From Streptomyces sp. NRRL S-118 (GTDB taxonomy: Bacteria; Actinomycetota; Actinomycetes; Streptomycetales; Streptomycetaceae): DNA of 64,000 bases. This document shows positions 54,917-64,000 of this stretch, in pieces. A program made the position numbers and the translations under genes. The notes below the pieces were generated by a model. That model was not told where the DNA came from. It saw only the letters and a program-made list of their open reading frames with translations, and ran no database searches. Location: the NCBI RefSeq assembly GCF_000716335.1, contig NZ_KL591004.1:169910-233909 (forward strand), in the 5' to 3' direction. Numbering within the stretch: position 1 is the first letter of the stretch; each line of letters begins with the position of its first letter.

Positions 54917-55424
54917 TTCTCCACAGAGGACGGCGCGATCTTCGATCCACAGCCTGGGGACCGGAGAGTTGTCCATACGGCGTCCACAGGCCGACCGGTC
55001 GACACTGCGTTCGCCCAGCTCACAGGGTTGTGGAATTGTGGCCGAGCTCGCTCCACAGGCTGTGGACAGAGATTTCGTCCACAGGCACGTGGAAGAGTTG
55101 TCCACCGGCGGCCCACAGGCAGCAGTCCATGGTCCACAGCTTGGCGGGTCTTCTCCACACCGCTGTCCACTGTTCGGCAACGAAACACCCGACCTCACCG
55201 CGCCGAGTGAAAGCGGTCACACGAAGATGCCGGATTGGGCTGTGGGGAAGGTGGGTAAAACTGGGGACGGCGCTGGGGAGAAGTGGGTCCCGGCTGTGCA
55301 TGGGCTGTGCAGAACTTCCGTGCGTCCACAGATCACCCCGGTTGTCCACGGGCTCCGCCCACAGGCGCGGTGGACAAAAAACTGGGCCTGACCTGCGTGG
55401 ACGACGTTATCCACGGTTTCCACA
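54917..55424. other. oriC: Replication origin oriC with a dense DnaA-box array
   Basis: The 1066-base dnaA-dnaN gap holds about 18 DnaA-box-like 9-mers. Plus strand: TTCTCCACA (54917, 55151), TTGTCCATA (54969), GCGTCCACA (54980, 55322), CGCTCCACA (55049), TCGTCCACA (55075), TTGTCCACC (55098), TGGTCCACA (55130), CTGTCCACT (55163), TTGTCCACG (55342), TTATCCACG (55407), GTTTCCACA (55416) and CGATCCACA (54943). Minus strand: CTGTCCACA (55061-55069), TTGTCCACC (55369-55377) and TCGTCCACG (55396-55404). The two strongest face each other at 55061 and 55075. The location and multi-box structure match known Streptomyces origins. Confidence 0.95.
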
Positions 55425-55615
55425 GGCCCTACTACTACTCCCACTCATAGTTACCGGGGAATTCGCTTCGAAGAGGGGCCTGTGCACAACTCGGCGCCGG
55501 AGCCCCCGGTGCCTCTCGTCACGACTTGACCCCGAGCCGCACCGAGTGCCGGTGGCGTGCGTCAGACTGGTTCCCGCAGTCGACGAAGAGCCAGCAACAG
55601 CAGGAGGCGGTTCCG

Positions 55616-56746
55616 GTGAAGATCCGGGTGGAGCGCGATGTACTCGCGGAGGCGGTGGCCTGGGTGGCCCGCAGCCTCCCGGCCCGTCCGCCGGCGCCCG
55701 TACTCGCGGGCCTTCTTCTGAAGGCCGAGAACGGCGCGCTCAGCTTCTCCAGCTTCGACTACGAGGTCTCCGCGCGGGTCTCGGTCGAGGCCGAGGTGGA
55801 GGAGGACGGCACCGTCCTGGTCTCCGGCCGCCTGCTCGCCGACATCTGCCGCGCCCTCCCCAACCGCCCGGTGGAGATTTCCACAGACGGTGTACGGGCG
55901 ACCGTGGTCTGCGGCTCCTCCCGCTTCACGCTGCACACCCTCCCTGTGGAGGAGTACCCGGCGCTGCCGGAGATGCCGTCCGCGACCGGCACCGTCCCCG
56001 GTGAGGTGTTCGCCTCCGCCGCGGCCCAGGTCGCCATCGCCGCGGGCCGCGACGACACGCTGCCCGTCCTCACCGGCGTGCGGATCGAGATCGAGGGCGA
56101 CACGGTGACGCTCGCGTCCACCGACCGCTACCGCTTCGCGGTGCGTGAGTTCCTGTGGAAGCCCGAGTCCCCGGACGCCTCCGCGGTGGCCCTGGTGCCC
56201 GCCAAGACGCTGCTGGACACCGCCAAGTCGCTGACCAGCGGTGACACGGTCACGCTGGCGCTGTCGGGCTCCGGCAAGGGCGAGGGTCTGATCGGCTTCG
56301 AGGGCGCGGGCCGCCGCACCACCACCCGGCTCCTCGAGGGCGACCTGCCGAAGTACCGCACGCTCTTCCCGACGGAGTTCAACTCGGTCGCGGTGATCGA
56401 GACGGCGCCGTTCGTCGAGGCCGTCAAGCGCGTGGCGCTGGTGGCCGAGCGGAACACGCCCGTGCGCCTGACCTTCGAGCAGGGCGTCCTCATCCTGGAG
56501 GCCGGTTCGAGCGACGACGCACAGGCTGTGGAAAGGGTCGACGCGCAGCTGGAGGGCGACGACATCTCGATCGCCTTCAACCCGACCTTCCTGCTGGACG
56601 GTCTGAGCGCGATCGACTCCCCGGTCGCCCAGCTCTCCTTCACCACCTCCACCAAGCCGGCGCTGCTGAGCGGCAAGCCGGCGCTCGACGCGGAGGCGGA
56701 CGAGGCGTACAAGTACCTGATCATGCCGGTGCGGCTGAGCGGCTGA
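55616..56746 (+). CDS. dnaN: DNA polymerase III beta subunit (sliding clamp)
   Basis: The 376-residue clamp that keeps the polymerase on DNA. It starts MKIRVERDVLAEAVAWVARS. The three repeated clamp domains are visible (VLTGVRIEIEGDTVTLASTD in domain 2; YLIMPVRL at the C-terminal end). The GTG at 55616 has GGAGG 8 bases upstream. Confidence 0.98.
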   Translation: MKIRVERDVLAEAVAWVARSLPARPPAPVLAGLLLKAENGALSFSSFDYEVSARVSVEAEVEEDGTVLVSGRLLADICRALPNRPVEISTDGVRATVVCGSSRFTLHTLPVEEYPALPEMPSATGTVPGEVFASAAAQVAIAAGRDDTLPVLTGVRIEIEGDTVTLASTDRYRFAVREFLWKPESPDASAVALVPAKTLLDTAKSLTSGDTVTLALSGSGKGEGLIGFEGAGRRTTTRLLEGDLPKYRTLFPTEFNSVAVIETAPFVEAVKRVALVAERNTPVRLTFEQGVLILEAGSSDDAQAVERVDAQLEGDDISIAFNPTFLLDGLSAIDSPVAQLSFTTSTKPALLSGKPALDAEADEAYKYLIMPVRLSG

Positions 56747-56894
56747 CGCTCTCCGACGGGACCGGCGAGGTCCTCCGCGGGCGCCGCTCGGCCGAGCGGC
56801 CGAGTGAGCGCCCGACCCCACAGGTGTGCAGCGACGTCCGGGCGTAGTCTCGGACGCGGGTACGAACTCGCACACAACGATTGAGGAAAATCTG

Positions 56895-57773
56895 ATGGAG
56901 CTCGGTCTCGTCGGTCTCGGCAAGATGGGCGGCAACATGCGCGAGCGCATCCGCCGCGCCGGCCACACCGTCATCGGGTACGACCGCAACCCGGACCTCG
57001 CCGATGTCCACAGCCTCGAAGAGCTGGTGAGCAAGCTCAAGGGCCCGCGCGTCGTGTGGGTCATGGTGCCCGCCGGTGCCGCCACCCAGTCCACGATCGA
57101 CCAGCTCGCCGAGCTGCTCTCGCCCGGCGACGTCGTCGTCGACGGCGGCAACTCGCGCTGGACGGACGACGAGAAGCACGCCGAGGAGCTGGGCCGCAAG
57201 GGCATCGGCTTCGTCGACTGCGGTGTGTCCGGCGGCGTCTGGGGCCTGGAGAACGGCTACGCGCTCATGTACGGCGGCGACGCCGAGAACGTGGCCAAGG
57301 TCCAGCCCGTCTTCGACGCGCTCAAGCCGGAAGGTGAGTTCGGGTCCGTCCACGCGGGCAAGGTCGGCGCCGGCCACTTCGCGAAGATGGTCCACAACGG
57401 CATCGAGTACGCGATGATGCAGGCGTACGCCGAGGGCTGGGAGCTGCTGGAGGCCGTCGACTCCGTCACGGACGTCCGCGAGGTCTTCCGCTCCTGGCAG
57501 CAGGGCACCGTCATCCGCTCCTGGCTCCTCGACCTGGCCGTCAACGCGCTGGACGAGGACGAGCACCTGGAGAAGCTGCGCGGATACGCCCAGGACTCCG
57601 GCGAGGGCCGGTGGACGGTCGAGGCGGCCATCGACAACGCGGTGCCGCTGCCGGCGATCACCGCGTCGCTGTTCGCGCGGTTCGCGTCCCGGCAGGACGA
57701 CTCACCGCAGATGAAGATGATCGCCGCGCTGCGCAACCAGTTCGGTGGCCACGCGGTCGAGGCGAAGAAGTAG
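56895..57773 (+). CDS. gnd: 6-phosphogluconate dehydrogenase, decarboxylating (short type)
   Basis: A 292-residue NAD(P)-dependent dehydrogenase of the pentose phosphate pathway. The Rossmann motif is [17 protein letters not shown]. Substrate residues lie in [12 protein letters not shown] and [18 protein letters not shown]. It is the short type of about 300 residues, not the 470-residue form. The dnaN-gnd-recF order is typical of actinobacterial origins. ATG at 56895 after GAGGAAAA. Confidence 0.94.
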   Translation: MELGLVGLGKMGGNMRERIRRAGHTVIGYDRNPDLADVHSLEELVSKLKGPRVVWVMVPAGAATQSTIDQLAELLSPGDVVVDGGNSRWTDDEKHAEELGRKGIGFVDCGVSGGVWGLENGYALMYGGDAENVAKVQPVFDALKPEGEFGSVHAGKVGAGHFAKMVHNGIEYAMMQAYAEGWELLEAVDSVTDVREVFRSWQQGTVIRSWLLDLAVNALDEDEHLEKLRGYAQDSGEGRWTVEAAIDNAVPLPAITASLFARFASRQDDSPQMKMIAALRNQFGGHAVEAKK

Positions 57774-57831
57774 TTCCACAGGCTGTGCATCCCGCGGTGC
57801 ACGGCATGCCGGGGGAAGGTCGGCGCACACC

Positions 57832-58953
57832 ATGCACGTCACGCATCTGTCGCTGGCCGACTTCCGCTCGTACGCCCGGGTCGAGGTCCCTCTCGATCCG
57901 GGCGTCAGCGTTTTCGTCGGCGCGAACGGGCAGGGGAAGACCAACCTGGTCGAGGCGGTCGGCTACCTGGCGACGCTCGGCAGTCACCGGGTCTCGTCCG
58001 ACGCGCCGCTGGTACGGATGGGCGCCGAGCGCGCCGTCATCCGCGCGGCCGTACGACAGGGCGAGCGGTCCCAGCTCGTGGAGCTGGAGCTCAATCCGGG
58101 GCGGGCGAACCGCGCGCGCATCAACAGATCCTCGCAGGTCAGGCCCCGCGATGTGCTGGGGATCGTACGGACGGTGCTGTTCGCGCCCGAGGACCTGGCA
58201 CTGGTCAAGGGCGACCCCGGGGAGCGGCGGCGGTTCCTCGACGAGCTGATCACCGCGCGGTCGCCGCGGATGGCGGGCGTGCGCTCGGACTACGAGCGGG
58301 TCCTCAAGCAGCGCAACACGCTGCTGAAGTCGGCGGCGATGGCGCGGCGGCACGGCGGGCGCTCCATGGATCTGTCCACGCTCGACGTCTGGGACCAGCA
58401 CCTGGCGCGCACCGGGGCGGAGCTGCTGGCGCAGCGGCTGGACCTCGTCGCGACCCTGCAGCCGCTGGCGGACAAGGCGTACGAGCAGCTGGCGCCGGGT
58501 GGCGGCCCGGTCGCCCTCGAGTACCGCGGACCGGTCGCGGCCGGTGTGCACGGCCGGGAGGCTCTGTACGAGGGCCTGCTGGGGGCGCTCGCCGAGGTCC
58601 GCAAGCAGGAGATCGAGCGGGGCGTCACGCTGGTGGGGCCGCACCGCGACGATCTGGTGCTCAAGCTGGGCGACCTCCCCGCGAAGGGGTACGCGAGCCA
58701 CGGCGAGTCCTGGTCGTACGCCCTGGCGCTGCGGCTGGCCTCGTACGACCTGCTGCGGGCCGAGGGCAACGAGCCGGTGCTCGTCCTCGACGACGTCTTC
58801 GCCGAGCTGGACGCGCGCAGGCGGGAACGGCTGGCGGAACTGGTGGCTCCGGGAGAGCAGGTGCTGGTGACGGCGGCCGTCGACGACGACGTGCCGGGCG
58901 TGCTGGCCGGGACGCGGTATGCCGTGGCGGAGGGAACGGTGGAGCGGTTGTGA
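57832..58953 (+). CDS. recF: DNA replication and repair protein RecF
   Basis: A 373-residue SMC-like ATPase that helps load RecA at gaps. Walker A is GANGQGKTN (30-38). The signature [19 protein letters not shown] and Walker [20 protein letters not shown] lie near the C-terminus. ATG at 57832. Its stop overlaps the dciA start by four bases. Confidence 0.97.
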   Translation: MHVTHLSLADFRSYARVEVPLDPGVSVFVGANGQGKTNLVEAVGYLATLGSHRVSSDAPLVRMGAERAVIRAAVRQGERSQLVELELNPGRANRARINRSSQVRPRDVLGIVRTVLFAPEDLALVKGDPGERRRFLDELITARSPRMAGVRSDYERVLKQRNTLLKSAAMARRHGGRSMDLSTLDVWDQHLARTGAELLAQRLDLVATLQPLADKAYEQLAPGGGPVALEYRGPVAAGVHGREALYEGLLGALAEVRKQEIERGVTLVGPHRDDLVLKLGDLPAKGYASHGESWSYALALRLASYDLLRAEGNEPVLVLDDVFAELDARRRERLAELVAPGEQVLVTAAVDDDVPGVLAGTRYAVAEGTVERL

Positions 58954-59555
58954 CGAGCGAGCGTATGCCGGAGCCGTCGGTGCCGTCGGCTTCATGGATC
59001 CAGCCGGCCGGAGCGATGCAGCCGATGCCGTCCGTGCCGTCGGTCCCGGAGCCGTCGGGCGTCGACCTGGCGCGGGTCGCGCTGCGCGCGGCCAAGGAGC
59101 AGGCGAAGGCGCGCGGCGCCGCCGCGCAGCAGAAGAAGCAGGCCCGGCGAGGCGGTGGACTGCGCTCGGGTGCCCGGGCCGACGGGCGGGACCCGCTGCC
59201 GCTGGGCGCCGCGATCAACCGGCTGATCACCGAGCGCGGCTGGGAGACGCCCGCAGCGGTGGGCGGCGTGATGGGCCGCTGGCCGCAGATCGTCGGCGAG
59301 GACCTGGCCAAGCACTGCGTGCCCCTGCGGTACGACGAGGACCCCGAGGAACGTGTCCTCACGGTGCAGTGCGACTCCACGGCGTGGGCGACGCAGCTGC
59401 GGCTGCTGGCGCCGCGGCTGGTGGCGCGGCTGAACGAGGACCTGGGTCACGGAACCGTGCGGATGATCAAGGTGCTGGGGCCGGGCGGCCCGCGGCGCGG
59501 TTACGGACCTCTGCGCGCGCCGGGGAGCACGGGCCCGGGCGACACCTACGGCTGA
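58950..59555 (+). CDS. dciA: DciA-like DUF721 protein (helicase-loading factor)
   Basis: A 201-residue protein. An Ala/Lys-rich flexible N-terminus ([16 protein letters not shown]) precedes the DUF721 KH-like domain ([20 protein letters not shown], then [26 protein letters not shown]). DciA is the common bacterial operator/loader of DnaB in species lacking DnaC or DnaI. GTG start at 58950 overlapping recF (GTGA), so translation is coupled. Confidence 0.92.
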   Translation: MTSERMPEPSVPSASWIQPAGAMQPMPSVPSVPEPSGVDLARVALRAAKEQAKARGAAAQQKKQARRGGGLRSGARADGRDPLPLGAAINRLITERGWETPAAVGGVMGRWPQIVGEDLAKHCVPLRYDEDPEERVLTVQCDSTAWATQLRLLAPRLVARLNEDLGHGTVRMIKVLGPGGPRRGYGPLRAPGSTGPGDTYG

Positions 59556-62202
<2,647 letters not shown>

Positions 62203-62243
62203 GTCGGTCTCAGCTGACCGTACGAAAGGATTGACGACCAGCA

Positions 62244-64000
<1,757 letters not shown>

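Noticed and set aside
52312..55188. 958-codon minus-strand frame through oriC and dnaA ending in L34
   Set aside because: Only the last 45 codons (rpmH) are real; the rest is antisense to dnaA and crosses the origin.
57770..57790. DnaA-box-like TTCCACA at the gnd-recF junction and TTTCCACAG inside dnaN
   Set aside because: Single weak matches off the consensus, without clustering.

Overview
This window is the origin-proximal core of a Streptomyces-type actinobacterial chromosome. The composition is very GC-rich. The gene order rpmH-dnaA-oriC-dnaN-gnd-recF-dciA-gyrB-gyrA, the actinomycete sporulation pair ssgR/ssgA, and repeated copies of the Streptomyces parS site GTTTCACGTGAAAC all support this. 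From memory, the order parallels the S. coelicolor ssgA/thiC-to-gyrA segment. I cannot name the species from sequence alone.

Layout. 1-5.7 kb: tail of a secreted or sensor-type protein, thiC behind a TPP riboswitch, a YibE/F membrane protein, and ssgA with its IclR-type activator ssgR. 5.5-11.2 kb: small membrane and cupin proteins, a cystathionine gamma-lyase-like enzyme, a LysR regulator carrying a TTA codon, a Nudix hydrolase and a flavohaemoglobin-like protein with a long disordered N-terminus. 11.2-17.7 kb: accessory stretch with a decayed HAD fragment, a 50-residue peptide gene, a divergent MFS/MarR pair, a serine hydrolase, a dienelactone-hydrolase-like protein lacking its nucleophile and a RibD/DHFR-like reductase. 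17.8-23 kb: dnaB, a MATE exporter and the rpsF-ssb-rpsR-rplI operon. 23-36 kb: envelope genes (femX, an alanine-racemase-like protein, a GT87 mannosyltransferase-like protein, a bifunctional penicillin-binding protein), padR-ino1, an MFS exporter and pcnA. 35.9-45.5 kb: a DUF6049 protein, murJ, a membrane pseudokinase, sigM with its anti-sigma factor, and trxB-trxA behind a sigma-R-type promoter. 45.6-52.4 kb: a GNAT protein, parB-parA, rsmG, jag-yidC-yidD-rnpA-rpmH. 52.8-64 kb: dnaA, oriC, dnaN, gnd, recF, dciA, gyrB and a gyrA that runs off the end.

How the parts work together. Replication initiation (dnaA, oriC, dnaB, dciA, dnaN, gyrase), origin segregation (parA, parB and eight perfect parS sites plus one variant within 44 kb on one side of oriC), cell-wall growth (murJ, femX, penicillin-binding protein, GT87) and thioredoxin redox control are packed together. 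Besides oriC and the dnaA promoter, DnaA-box clusters precede dnaB, the GT87 gene and parA. This suggests a local DnaA regulon, or DnaA titration sites, around the origin.

No tRNA, rRNA, CRISPR array, insertion sequence or prophage was recognised. No single dramatic new system stands out. The most useful leads are the extra DnaA-box clusters, the parS distribution (including a 48-bp perfect palindrome), the 50-residue peptide gene, two enzyme-like proteins missing catalytic residues, and the TTA-containing regulator.
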